NCBI GenBank assembly: GCA_023144585.1
Contig: JAGLFI010000039.1
Coordinates: forward strand, 1 to 8,516
Direction: 5' to 3'
Source: Desulfobacula sp.
GTDB taxonomy: Bacteria > Desulfobacterota > Desulfobacteria > Desulfobacterales > Desulfobacteraceae
Length of the DNA: 8,516 nucleotides
The notes beneath the pieces are model-generated. The model had not been told where the DNA came from. It searched no databases and saw only the letters and a program-made list of their open reading frames with translations. Below are positions 1 to 7,851 of this stretch, piece after piece. Positions within the stretch are counted from its first letter, which is position 1. Each line of letters starts with the position of its first letter. Made by a program: the position numbers and the translations under genes.

Positions 1-573
1 AGGCACCCCATCGATATTGTGGGACTGGGAGAAATGGGAATCGGTAATACCACCTCTGCCTCTGCCATTATCTGTATCATCACGGGGATTCTGCCTGCCC
101 GGGCAACAGGAAGAGGAACCGGAGTGGACGACAAAGGCCTTGCACACAAAACCGAGGTCATTGAAAAAGTCTTAAATTTTCATACTATTGATCCTGCAAA
201 CGGATTTGAAATCCTTCAGAAAATCGGTGGCTTTGAAATAGCCGGCATTGCCGGGGCTGTTCTTGCAGCAGCGTCAAAAAGATGTGCCATTGTTCTTGAT
301 GGTATCATCTCAAGTGCAGCAGGACTTGTAGCTTATGTCATCAACCCTGCAATTCAGAAGTATCTCATATCCGGTCACAAATCTGTCGAAAAAGCCCAGA
401 CAGCCGCCCTCTCCCACATGGGCCTTACACCGATGATTAATTTAAATATGCGGCTGGGTGAAGGCACAGGAGCTGCCCTTGCCATTGACATGGCAGATGC
501 TGCCTGTAAAATTATGACCCAGATGGCATCCTTTGATGAGGCAAAGGTCGCTAAATCATCTATAAAGTCATAA
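1..573 (+). CDS. cobT: Nicotinate-nucleotide--dimethylbenzimidazole phosphoribosyltransferase, C-terminal part (5' end outside window)
   Basis: CobT transfers the phosphoribosyl group of nicotinate mononucleotide to 5,6-dimethylbenzimidazole (or another lower-ligand base), giving the alpha-ribotide of the cobamide nucleotide loop; it acts in the cytoplasm. The frame is open from base 1, so 190 of the usual roughly 350 residues are present. Two family signatures are visible: GEMGIGNTTSASA at the start and MRLGEGTGAALA near the end. The glutamates of these motifs are 143 residues apart, the same distance as E174 and E317 (catalytic base) of the Salmonella enzyme, which supports an intact active site. 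The glycine- and alanine-rich stretch GGFEIAGIAGAVLAAA between them is also typical. The gene ends with TAA at 571-573, tail to tail with the RND permease gene, 29 bases apart, and no terminator hairpin is evident between them. Upstream partners cannot be seen. Confidence 0.95.
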   Translation, partial: RHPIDIVGLGEMGIGNTTSASAIICIITGILPARATGRGTGVDDKGLAHKTEVIEKVLNFHTIDPANGFEILQKIGGFEIAGIAGAVLAAASKRCAIVLDGIISSAAGLVAYVINPAIQKYLISGHKSVEKAQTAALSHMGLTPMINLNMRLGEGTGAALAIDMADAACKIMTQMASFDEAKVAKSSIKS

Positions 574-602
574 AAACATTTTAACCCGATTACAATATCA
601 TT

Positions 603-3600
603 TTAATCAGACCCGTCAGTGTAGATCTTTGCCAGATTAAAATCTGCAAGGATTGTGTAAAGGCAGGGCACTACTAACAACACCAGTATAGTGGACATCA
701 GCAGCCCGAACACAATGGAGCAGGCCAAAGGAATCAGAATTTGCGCCTGCATGGATCTTTCCGAAAGAAGAGGCATCAACCCTGCAATAGTGGTCACCGA
801 GGTTAAGAGAACTGCCCTAAACCTCGCCCTTGACGCCAGTTTTCCAGCCTCGGCCACTGATTTACCTTTTGCCGTATTCTGTTGGATAAAACTGACAAGA
901 AGAATGGAATCATTTACCACAATACCGGCCAGGGATACAAATCCCAGAATACTGGGCATAGAAATATCAAGCCCCATAAGAATGTGTCCCCAGACGACAC
1001 CGATGAAGGCAAAAGGAATAGTAACCATGATTACCAGGGGTTCATGATAGGATTTGAATTGAAAGCTTAAAAAACAAAATACACCAAAAATACCGATAGC
1101 AAAGGCTTTTACCATACCGCCCATAGAAGCCTTCATCTCCTTTGCCTGGCCCTCCAGATTGATGGTGATACCGGGAAATTGTTTTTTCAATTCCGGCAGA
1201 AACTTCACCTTTGTATCCGAGATGATATCTGCTGCATTGGCCACCCGGGTGTCCACGTCCCCTGTCACTGTGACCGTTCGGTTTGCATCCACCCGCTTGA
1301 TCCCGGCATATCCCCGGCTGTAGGTAATGGAAGCCACGGTGTCTAAAGGAACGCGGTCTCCATTGCCATTCATGAGATAAAAATTTTCAAGACGAGAAAT
1401 ACTGTTCCTGTCAGCACCTGCCATCCTGAGATTGACCTCATAGGATTCATCCCTCACAATGATCGCACTGGCAGTGGTACCGTAAAAAGCTGCTCTCAGC
1501 TGTTTTGAAACGATTCTGGCATCAAACCCCCTTATTTTTGCTTCTTTTTTAAGTTTTACCTGGATTTCAGGTTTCCCGGGCCGAAGATCATCATATAGAT
1601 CTGACACACCTTCATAAGAGTAGAACCAGTCAATCAACTTTGTGGATGCCAGTTTCAATTCATCCAGGTTGTTTCCTTTGAGCCTGATTTTTATAGGGAG
1701 TCCGCCAGGCCCGATAGCAGGTTCCTTAAATGCAATAGCAATGGCATCCGGGATATCCCCGGCAAGAATTCTCCACTGATGGATGATATCATCCATGGTA
1801 CCGGATCGGTTTTCAGCATTTAACAAATCCAGAGAAACAGTGGCCACATGGGTGCCCTTTTCCCCGGCATCAGCATTGGTGTTGTATAATACGCTGATAT
1901 GGCTCCCCAGATCGTCCTTGTCCGGCTGGGATAAGGAGAGTTGCGCATTCATTTTTTCAGCTGCGGTTACCATCTGGTCCACATAATACTCGGTTCTTTC
2001 AAGAGGCGTCCCCTGGGGGAAAAGAATTCTTGCCTGCAGCACATCCCCTTCAATATCCGGGAAGGTCTGGAGTTTCAAATGTCCGCCTGCTATCATGGAG
2101 ATGGAGGCAATAAAAGCAAAGATGACAAACCCGACAAAAAAATACCTGAAATTTACCACCGTATCAATGATGGGCCCAAGAACCTTTTCCCGAACCCAGT
2201 GAAGCCCCTCATCCATCTTCTGACGAAACCAATTTTTCTGTCCGCCGGTCGCATGCTTTAAAAGAGAATGGGACAGGTGATTGGGAAGAATTAAAAATGC
2301 TTCCACAAGACTCACACAAAGAGTCAGGATCAGAATCACGGGTATGACATAGAGCACCTTTCCGATATCACCTGCCATGCCCAGGGCAAGAGCCCCGAAA
2401 ATAAACAAAGTGGTTAAGAATGAAGAAAATACGCCTGCTGCCACTTCAGAAATACCGTCCACAGTGGCGTTGAAGGCATTTTTGCCCTTCTCAAGGTGGG
2501 CTGCAATATTTTCAGCAATTACAATGGCATCATCCATCAAAAGCCCTATCCCGATTAAAAGCCCGACCATGGAGAGCATGTTGATGGAAAGCCCCAGGTG
2601 TTTCATAAAAAAGAAGGTCAAAAAAAAAGAGACCGGCAGCCCCATGGCCATCCAAAAGGAAAAGCCAAAAGGGAAAAAGAGCAGCATGACCAAGAACACA
2701 AGAATCAGTCCAGCCACAGCATTTTTAAGTAACATTTTAAGGCGGTCCCTGACGATTTTGGACACATTCTGGGTAATGGTAAATGAAACACCAGACGGTG
2801 CTCGAGCCTGCTCTTCCTCTAAAAAAATCATAACCGCATCCATGATTCTCAATGCATCTTCAGACTTGGTCTTGTTGATCTGGAGAAGCCCTGCCCGTTT
2901 TCCGTCAAACAGAATCTTATCCTCATCATCCATGAACCGGTCGGTAATTTGGGCAATATCCCCCAGACGGATTCCAGCACCTGTTTCTGAAGATATAACA
3001 ATGAGATTTCCTAATGCCTGAAGGGTTTTTCTTTCTTCGGAAAACCGGATCAGGATATCTGAGTCCCTTGTTTCCAGGTTGCCGGCCGGCAGATCTATAT
3101 TCTGGGCTGCCACCGCCTCTTGGATATCAGACACGGAAAGGCCCAGTTGCATCATATTATAGAACGGAATCTCAATTAAAAATTCATGATCTGAAAACCC
3201 CAGAATTTCCACTTGCGAGACTTTATCAAAATGCTTTAATCGATCTTTCAAGTCTTCACAATAAAACTTCAAATGCAAAGGACTCATGGGCCCTGTAACC
3301 GCCACAGACACCACCGGGTCTGTTCGGTTGATCCGTTTGACAATCACATCTTCCACTTCTCCCGGGAAATCATTAATGGCCTCAACTTCTGTTTTGATAT
3401 CATTGAAAAATTCTATGATATCACTACCTTCCAGCATTTCCACCACAACAGACGCACTGTTTTCCATGGCCGTACTCTTGATCTCGACAACATTACTCAC
3501 AGTGTCAATGGCATCTTCAATGCGTTGGCAGACCGAGGCCTCCACATCTTCAGCAGTGGCCCCGGGATAGGCCACTGAGATTTCAACGGCATTGATGGCA

Positions 3601-3731
3601 AAATCAGGAAATGTTTCACGTTTCAGATCGGTCACAGACATGGCACCCAGGGCGATAAACAGCAGCATCAGAAGATTGGATGCCGTGGGATGGGCACACA
3701 TATAAGAAATGACCTGTTTAAATGCGTTCAT
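603..3731 (-). CDS. RND-family efflux permease, inner-membrane subunit
   Basis: A 1042-residue protein of full RND permease length (AcrB has 1049). It should form a trimer in the inner membrane and use the proton gradient to drive export from the periplasm or outer membrane leaflet. The layout is classical: a first membrane helix near 13-32, a large periplasmic loop to about 335, a helix bundle near 337-490, a second helix near 530-550, a second periplasmic loop to about 870, and a last bundle near 872-1030. The TM4 proton-relay pair is present as D400 and D401 (LLMDDAIVIAEN). At the TM10 position of AcrB K940 it has N940-D941 (GIVVNDSILLV), as in a distinct subgroup of RND pumps. The start is supported by GGGGAGG at 3742-3748, 10 bases upstream. 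The adaptor stop lies 2 bases before this ATG, so the two are co-translated. Substrate cannot be told from sequence: drugs, lipids or metabolites are all possible. Confidence 0.95.
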   Translation of the reverse strand: MNAFKQVISYMCAHPTASNLLMLLFIALGAMSVTDLKRETFPDFAINAVEISVAYPGATAEDVEASVCQRIEDAIDTVSNVVEIKSTAMENSASVVVEMLEGSDIIEFFNDIKTEVEAINDFPGEVEDVIVKRINRTDPVVSVAVTGPMSPLHLKFYCEDLKDRLKHFDKVSQVEILGFSDHEFLIEIPFYNMMQLGLSVSDIQEAVAAQNIDLPAGNLETRDSDILIRFSEERKTLQALGNLIVISSETGAGIRLGDIAQITDRFMDDEDKILFDGKRAGLLQINKTKSEDALRIMDAVMIFLEEEQARAPSGVSFTITQNVSKIVRDRLKMLLKNAVAGLILVFLVMLLFFPFGFSFWMAMGLPVSFFLTFFFMKHLGLSINMLSMVGLLIGIGLLMDDAIVIAENIAAHLEKGKNAFNATVDGISEVAAGVFSSFLTTLFIFGALALGMAGDIGKVLYVIPVILILTLCVSLVEAFLILPNHLSHSLLKHATGGQKNWFRQKMDEGLHWVREKVLGPIIDTVVNFRYFFVGFVIFAFIASISMIAGGHLKLQTFPDIEGDVLQARILFPQGTPLERTEYYVDQMVTAAEKMNAQLSLSQPDKDDLGSHISVLYNTNADAGEKGTHVATVSLDLLNAENRSGTMDDIIHQWRILAGDIPDAIAIAFKEPAIGPGGLPIKIRLKGNNLDELKLASTKLIDWFYSYEGVSDLYDDLRPGKPEIQVKLKKEAKIRGFDARIVSKQLRAAFYGTTASAIIVRDESYEVNLRMAGADRNSISRLENFYLMNGNGDRVPLDTVASITYSRGYAGIKRVDANRTVTVTGDVDTRVANAADIISDTKVKFLPELKKQFPGITINLEGQAKEMKASMGGMVKAFAIGIFGVFCFLSFQFKSYHEPLVIMVTIPFAFIGVVWGHILMGLDISMPSILGFVSLAGIVVNDSILLVSFIQQNTAKGKSVAEAGKLASRARFRAVLLTSVTTIAGLMPLLSERSMQAQILIPLACSIVFGLLMSTILVLLVVPCLYTILADFNLAKIYTDGSD

Positions 3732-3733
3732 CT

Positions 3734-5089
3734 TCAGTCTGCCTCCCCAAGGGCCTGTTGTTTCAAGAGCTCCAGCTCCTCTCCTGCCTGAACCGGATTC
3801 AAACGCATTCCTTCTATAGCCGGTATAAGATCGGTGAGCACCAGGCTTTCCCCCTCTTCAAGTCCTTTGGACAGCACCGCCACATCATCCATATTGAACT
3901 CAACATCCACCGATCTGATTTCAAGCGAGTTTTCAGGGGTGCAGATATAAACCTTTCCTTCATGGACAGCACTTCTGGGCACCACAAACCTGTTCGGCAA
4001 CGATCGGCCTTTCAATACTACCTCCACATACATATTAGTGACCAGGGGCGGCCGTTTCCCTGGAATTATATTTTCATAAGGGTTATCCACTGTAATATAG
4101 ATGGTAAGAGCACCCGTCTTAAGATCCATGGATTCACTGATCCTGGAAAATGTGCCATCCCACTCAATCAGGACATCCCTGTCCACGGGAAGTCTGACCT
4201 TTGCTGTAATGCCGACGGCTTGACGGAGGGTTTCCACATCCGGCACTCCCCCAATACTTTTCCCATACTTTCCGGGTAGAAGCATCATAAAATTTTTAGG
4301 TGCCAGCGAAACTGGAATTTCTGCCTTATCAACGCTTTCAGCTTTAACCAGAACGGTTCCGGCTGCTGCAAACTGGTGCAGTTCAATATTTACAACAGAC
4401 AGACGACAGTCAAAGGGTGCACGAATTTCAGTTTTAGCAACATCCAGCTGACGTTCCGTCACTGTAGATTCACCGGATTTTTTCTGAGCCAGCAGCACTT
4501 TTTTCTGGGACGGAATCAGATCAAGCGCATTCTGCAAATTGTTCACCGTAGTCTGATGGGCCAAAAAATTTCTTTCTTCTTTTTCAAGATCAGAAGTTGA
4601 AAGATACTCATTTGCAAATAATTCGCGTTTCCTTTTAAGCTCCTGACCGGCACTGGTAAGGGATCTTTTTTCAATGGTCAGTAGCCGTTGCGTATTTTTT
4701 CTGGATTGTTCAAGCTCCTTAATCCTTGCATCCACACTCATCAAATCCGCCACCCCACGGCTTTCAGCCAAACCGTATGAAATGGTATCAATTTTTAGCA
4801 GAACCTCGCCCTTTTTTATAAAATGTCCTTTTTTAAGATTCTCATGAACAAAAACAATTTTCCCACTGACCTCGGAAATAGCCTGCCAGGTCCGGTCTGC
4901 TTCAACATACCCATACGTGATAACCCGTGACACAACCGACATTTTTTCCAGGGAGATCACCCGGACGGTCTGAACCCGTTCTTTGTTTTCAAAGCGGACA
5001 GGCGCCTTTTTATTCGTTTTCATCACAACAAAGAGTATGATTCCGCAGACGATGGGAATAATGATCAATAATTTTTTTAAAATTTTCAT
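3734..5089 (-). CDS. RND efflux periplasmic adaptor (membrane fusion protein, HlyD/AcrA type)
   Basis: A 451-residue adaptor that would link the RND permease to an outer-membrane channel across the periplasm. Residues 5-23 form a single hydrophobic N-terminal anchor after a lysine-rich start (MKILKK). The cysteine in IPIVC is not in a good lipobox, since valine precedes it, so a membrane-anchored rather than lipidated protein is likely. Residues 70-100 give the first half of the biotinyl-lipoyl-like domain (VSGKIVFVHENLKKGHFIKK, then GEVLLKID). About 108-218 is charged and heptad-like, the alpha-hairpin coiled coil. Residues 219-252 (TEIRAPFDCRLS onward) close the lipoyl domain. Beta-barrel and membrane-proximal domains follow, including VVPRSAVHEGKVYI. 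AGGA at 5096-5099 is a well-placed ribosome binding site. It is the first gene of a two-gene operon with the permease, and no TolC-type gene accompanies it. Confidence 0.92.
   Translation of the reverse strand: MKILKKLLIIIPIVCGIILFVVMKTNKKAPVRFENKERVQTVRVISLEKMSVVSRVITYGYVEADRTWQAISEVSGKIVFVHENLKKGHFIKKGEVLLKIDTISYGLAESRGVADLMSVDARIKELEQSRKNTQRLLTIEKRSLTSAGQELKRKRELFANEYLSTSDLEKEERNFLAHQTTVNNLQNALDLIPSQKKVLLAQKKSGESTVTERQLDVAKTEIRAPFDCRLSVVNIELHQFAAAGTVLVKAESVDKAEIPVSLAPKNFMMLLPGKYGKSIGGVPDVETLRQAVGITAKVRLPVDRDVLIEWDGTFSRISESMDLKTGALTIYITVDNPYENIIPGKRPPLVTNMYVEVVLKGRSLPNRFVVPRSAVHEGKVYICTPENSLEIRSVDVEFNMDDVAVLSKGLEEGESLVLTDLIPAIEGMRLNPVQAGEELELLKQQALGEAD
3742..3748 (-). promoter_or_regulatory. 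Ribosome binding site of the RND permease
   Basis: The minus strand reads GGGGAGG here, 10 bases before the permease ATG and inside the last codons of the adaptor gene. It fixes the permease start at 3731 and shows that the second cistron has its own strong site despite the 2-base spacing. Confidence 0.7.
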
Positions 5090-5125
5090 ATGCTTTCCTG
5101 ATATCTATTTTAATGTATGTTTCAA

Positions 5126-5154
5126 AATATAAGTTCGAGATAGTCGATGCGCAA
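5126..5154 (-). promoter_or_regulatory. Candidate sigma-70-type promoter of the RND operon
   Basis: On the minus strand TTGCGC (5154-5149) is followed after 17 bases by TATATT (5131-5126). The -10 matches five of six consensus bases, the -35 only the TTG, and the spacing is ideal. It lies in the 108-base gap between the methyltransferase stop and the adaptor start, leaving a leader of roughly 30 bases with AGGA at 5096-5099. It suggests that the pump is transcribed separately from the methyltransferase gene. No operator-like palindrome and no adjacent regulator gene was seen. Confidence 0.4.
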
Positions 5155-5197
5155 CCCCTTTATCATTATTTACAATCGCCGCATGATCCGGGTCTCA

Positions 5198-5992
5198 TTA
5201 CCCTGAAACCATTCCCCATGAAAAAAGTTCTTCCTTAGCCAGAATGCCGGAAGCCTTGGCCACACTTACAGATTCATGGTCCAAAATATCCATCAAAGCA
5301 TAATCCAGACCTGCCGCTGCCAGCATGGCGATATAGCTTTGCTCCACAAGCCTCTTTTTGGTTTTATCCCCTGCCCCTGTGGTCAGATTGGAAAGTCCTG
5401 CAATGGTCCTCACAGGAAAACTCAATAAATCCGGTAACATCCTTATAACATTCAAAACAGCCCTTGCCTGGACAATCCCGTCTTCCCAGGCCAAAGGCGG
5501 TACAACCGGATCAATAATGATCCGCTCTTTTGACACCCCGGCCGCATCCGCCTGTTCAAACAACTCAAGGGCGATCTCAAACCGCTTAGCCTCATCCCTT
5601 GGCACCCGGCTGTCCGGATAAAGAAGGAACCCGATAATATCTGCATCATACTCCTCTGCCAGAGGTACAATTTTCTCAAGTTTATGGGATTCAAGGGAAA
5701 ACCCGTTAATGATCACCTTGTTGTCTACAGCCTCAAGTCCCACCCTCATAGCAACCGGATTGGAAGTATCAATGAGCAACGGCAGTTCTGTCACACTCTG
5801 TACTGCCTCAATGAAAAATGTCATACCTCTTTCAGAAAATTTGCCCAACGGCCCGGTATTTACATCAATGGCCCATGCCCCTTTCTCCACACACTGGTTC
5901 ACAAGTGCCTGTATGGGTTTGGGATCATAAGCCTTAAGCGCATTCTGGATATCTGTTTTTGTAATTCTAAGATTATCAGCAATCAGTTTCAT
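5198..5992 (-). CDS. Methyltetrahydrofolate:corrinoid methyltransferase-like pterin-binding protein (AcsE/MeTr type)
   Basis: A 264-residue single-domain protein of the dihydropteroate synthase-like TIM-barrel family, close in length and pattern to AcsE (about 262 residues). AcsE moves the methyl group of methyltetrahydrofolate to the cobalt of the corrinoid iron-sulfur protein in the Wood-Ljungdahl pathway. Matching blocks run in order: the DPKPIQALVNQCVEKGAWAI segment with DVNTGP after it, LLIDTSN (D75), VIINGFS (N96), IIIDPVVPP (D161) and IAGLSNLT (N202). These correspond to AcsE D75, N96, D160 and N199, the pterin-binding and catalytic positions, so activity is likely. It lacks the cobalamin and homocysteine domains of MetH, and no acsCD, cooS or corrinoid-protein gene is adjacent. 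The acceptor could therefore be a different corrinoid protein. The start has only a weak AGAGA (6001-6005) ribosome binding site. Confidence is high for the family and moderate for the precise substrate pair. Confidence 0.85.
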   Translation of the reverse strand: MKLIADNLRITKTDIQNALKAYDPKPIQALVNQCVEKGAWAIDVNTGPLGKFSERGMTFFIEAVQSVTELPLLIDTSNPVAMRVGLEAVDNKVIINGFSLESHKLEKIVPLAEEYDADIIGFLLYPDSRVPRDEAKRFEIALELFEQADAAGVSKERIIIDPVVPPLAWEDGIVQARAVLNVIRMLPDLLSFPVRTIAGLSNLTTGAGDKTKKRLVEQSYIAMLAAAGLDYALMDILDHESVSVAKASGILAKEELFSWGMVSG

Positions 5993-6031
5993 AAAACCAT
6001 TCTCTATTTACAAGATTGACCAAACACCAGG

Positions 6032-6061
6032 ATAATACCAATGAAATTTTAAAAAAAACAA
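6032..6061 (-). promoter_or_regulatory. Weak candidate promoter of the methyltransferase gene
   Basis: On the minus strand TATTAT (6037-6032) matches five of six -10 bases. TTGTTT (6061-6056) lies 18 bases upstream but matches only TTG. The -35 falls in the T-rich tract that also serves as the U-run of the upstream terminator candidate, so the call is tentative. Confidence 0.25.
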
Positions 6062-6077
6062 AAAAAACGACTGTCGT
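6051..6077 (-). terminator. Candidate intrinsic terminator of the ImmA/PIN operon
   Basis: Downstream of the PIN gene stop, the minus strand carries the short palindrome ACGACAGTCGT (6077-6067), followed by a long T-rich run interrupted by one G (T-rich down to 6051). The stem is only about 4 base pairs with a 3-base loop, so the hairpin is weak, but the U-tract is strong and its position, about 40 bases after the stop codon, fits. Confidence 0.45.
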
Positions 6078-6115
6078 ATCTTTTCAGGGGAAAGGGTTTC
6101 ACTTCACCATCAGTA

Positions 6116-6679
6116 TTACAATAAATTTAGCCCAAACTCTTTGTTAACATCTTTAACAAAATTCTTATATGGAAGATCATCAGTGTAATCTAAATACCCT
6201 ACAAGTTCTGTTATTTTATCCATACCTATATGATTTGATTTTAACATGATTGATAAAAGTGATAAAATTCTCATCACCTCAATTCCTAATGATTCCGCTA
6301 AATTAATCATCCCTTGATCATCCGTTATTATTGGTATACTGAGTATATATCCAACGGAAAGAGCACGCACATCGACTCCAGATGCACTTAATCCTAAACT
6401 TATATTTTGTTCCCAAATAAAAGTCTCTGCTAACACAATGTTCTTTTTATCTTGAGTTGATAAGGTTAGACATTTTGATCTGTTTTGCCTATACTCTTTT
6501 TGATTTATCCAAGGAAAATTCCTTTTAAGTCTTCGCTCTCTACTAAACTCCTTCTGGAAATCCTCGATGACATATAACGTATAATTTTTATCACCAAAAG
6601 ACACAAAAAGAAGCGGGTGAATGGTGTAAGCTAATCTCAGGTAGGCATTGGTATCAAGAAGAAATTTTGTTTGAGGCAT
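6116..6679 (-). CDS. PIN-domain protein, probable ribonuclease toxin of an ImmA/IrrE-linked module
   Basis: A 187-residue protein with PIN (VapC-like) nuclease features. The first strand and acid are in KFLLDTNAYLRL (D9, with T10-N11). A second acid is E39 or E44 in VIEDFQKEF. A third is D103 in SGVDVRALSVGYIL, and the fourth is D120/D121 in IPIITDDQGM. All four metal-binding acidic positions can therefore be filled, consistent with a Mg/Mn-dependent RNase. It exceeds the common VapC length (about 130-140) because of a tail of some 40 residues after position 145 (TELVGYLDYTDDLPYKNFV). The start codon directly abuts the stop of the upstream HTH-peptidase gene (TAAATG), and GGAG at 6692-6695 lies 12 bases upstream, so translation is probably coupled. 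Codon use is strongly AT-rich, like its partner and unlike genes to the left. A tRNA or mRNA target cannot be inferred. Confidence 0.75.
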   Translation of the reverse strand: MPQTKFLLDTNAYLRLAYTIHPLLFVSFGDKNYTLYVIEDFQKEFSRERRLKRNFPWINQKEYRQNRSKCLTLSTQDKKNIVLAETFIWEQNISLGLSASGVDVRALSVGYILSIPIITDDQGMINLAESLGIEVMRILSLLSIMLKSNHIGMDKITELVGYLDYTDDLPYKNFVKDVNKEFGLNLL

Positions 6680-7816
6680 TTATTTTGTCAGCTCCGCATG
6701 AATTTCCTTTGCATCTAAAAGAGTAGTTGCTAAAATCGTTTGAATAAAACCGGGAGATTTATCATTTTCAGATAAATATTTCTTTATTATTTTAAAAAAT
6801 GAGGCCTGGAAAGTACTTTCCGAAATTTCAATATAGTCTGCGGCCGTATATTCACTGTTCTTATTTAGGACTTCACTAATTTTTGGATACTTTTTATTAA
6901 ATTTTGTAGTTGCAGGATAAAGGCTTTTATCTATATCTATTTCATTTTTATTCAAATGATATGCATACTTATTAATTGATTTATAGACGGTTATTGGAGA
7001 AATCAGGTGATCCTTAGCAAATTGTAAAATTTTGGAAATCTTTTTGGCATTTGTTTTTTGAGCATAAATCTCAAAATAAGCATTTTCCGCACATTCCTTT
7101 GGGAAAAGGAATGCCTGGGCAAATTCATCAGCAAAATCTTCACTTAAATCTGTATTTTCATGAAGTGATGGCGAAATAACATGTCCCATTTCATGAACCA
7201 TCCAAAACAAAAAATCATGAGCATTGCTATCTAAATTCAGATAAATCCATGTTGTTTTAGATGATGGCAAATAAATTCTCAAAGCATTCTCATGGTTTTG
7301 CTTACTACCCCAAAGAACGGGGATGACTACAACCTCTAAGTCAACGAATTTTTGGATGAGATGTTCAGGGCGGACAGGATTACAGGCACCAATATTGAAA
7401 TCTTTTCGTATTTGTGACGACACTTTTTGAAGATAATTATAATCCAAAGACGGTTGTTTTAAAGTAGGCGGTTGTATTATATTATCAAACGGATAAAAAT
7501 CAACCAATAATTCCAATAACCGTCCCATATCGATTGCTCTATCAAAATGTTGTGTTTTTGTCTTACGATTCATTTTTTTTCTAAAAGAAACAACAGGGGC
7601 TAAAGGGTTTGGCTGTTCAATAACCAGTTGATTTATAGGTAAACCAAGAGTAATTCCCATTTTCAACAGCTTGTCCGGTCGTGGGAATTTATCACCTTTG
7701 AACCAATTGGTTACAATTGTACGCGATACATCAAGTGCCTTGGAAAGCTTTGCTTGATTGAGACCTTTATCATTCATCGCGCCTCGAACCAAGTCTATAT
7801 TTAATTGTTTATTCAT
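6680..7816 (-). CDS. XRE-family HTH fused to ImmA/IrrE (COG2856-type) metallopeptidase; probable antitoxin/repressor
   Basis: A 378-residue protein from the ATG chosen here. An in-frame TTG two codons earlier (7822) is possible, but it has no ribosome binding site either. Residues 7-62 form an XRE/Cro HTH (LNQAKLSKALDVSRTIVTNW; LPINQLVIEQP at its end). Residues from about 140 to 245 form the ImmA/IrrE zinc peptidase, with HEMGH at 208-212 supplying H208, E209 and H212. The following EDFADEFAQAFLFP segment should hold the third ligand, probably an acid in 226-231. The last 130 residues are lysine-rich and without a recognised motif. In ImmA-type systems the peptidase cleaves a repressor or partner on a signal, while the HTH represses its own operon. 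Here the partner is the PIN gene, which starts immediately after the stop. Gene order (regulator first) and spacing fit a type II toxin-antitoxin operon. AT-rich composition suggests horizontal arrival. Confidence 0.88.
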   Translation of the reverse strand: MNKQLNIDLVRGAMNDKGLNQAKLSKALDVSRTIVTNWFKGDKFPRPDKLLKMGITLGLPINQLVIEQPNPLAPVVSFRKKMNRKTKTQHFDRAIDMGRLLELLVDFYPFDNIIQPPTLKQPSLDYNYLQKVSSQIRKDFNIGACNPVRPEHLIQKFVDLEVVVIPVLWGSKQNHENALRIYLPSSKTTWIYLNLDSNAHDFLFWMVHEMGHVISPSLHENTDLSEDFADEFAQAFLFPKECAENAYFEIYAQKTNAKKISKILQFAKDHLISPITVYKSINKYAYHLNKNEIDIDKSLYPATTKFNKKYPKISEVLNKNSEYTAADYIEISESTFQASFFKIIKKYLSENDKSPGFIQTILATTLLDAKEIHAELTK

Positions 7817-7822
7817 ATTCAA

Positions 7823-7851
7823 AATTTATATATTTTGTTAACTTTTGTCAA
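7823..7851 (-). promoter_or_regulatory. Candidate promoter of the ImmA/PIN operon (near-leaderless)
   Basis: On the minus strand a perfect TTGACA (7851-7846) is followed by TATAAA (7830-7825, 15-base spacer, five of six) or TAAATT (7828-7823, 17-base spacer, four of six). Either -10 puts the transcription start about 0-3 bases before the ATG at 7816. No Shine-Dalgarno sequence precedes that ATG, which agrees with a leaderless or nearly leaderless mRNA. Confidence 0.5.

Noticed and set aside
574..602. A bidirectional terminator between the convergent cobT and RND genes.
   Set aside because: The 29 bases are AT-rich but I see no stem with a T-run on either strand.
2377..3021. A 214-codon open frame on the plus strand, with several others across 691-4600.
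   Set aside because: They lie antisense within the RND permease and adaptor genes, have low-complexity Ser/Lys-rich translations and no ribosome binding site. They are shadows of the real genes.
3079..3090. GCCGGCCGGC palindrome.
   Set aside because: It is inside the permease coding region, explained by Ala/Gly codons, with no repeat elsewhere in the window.
6047..6067. Poly-A/T tract as a possible element boundary.
   Set aside because: It follows a short palindrome downstream of the PIN stop and is better explained as the U-run of a terminator. No target-site duplication or matching terminal repeat was found on the other side of the cassette.
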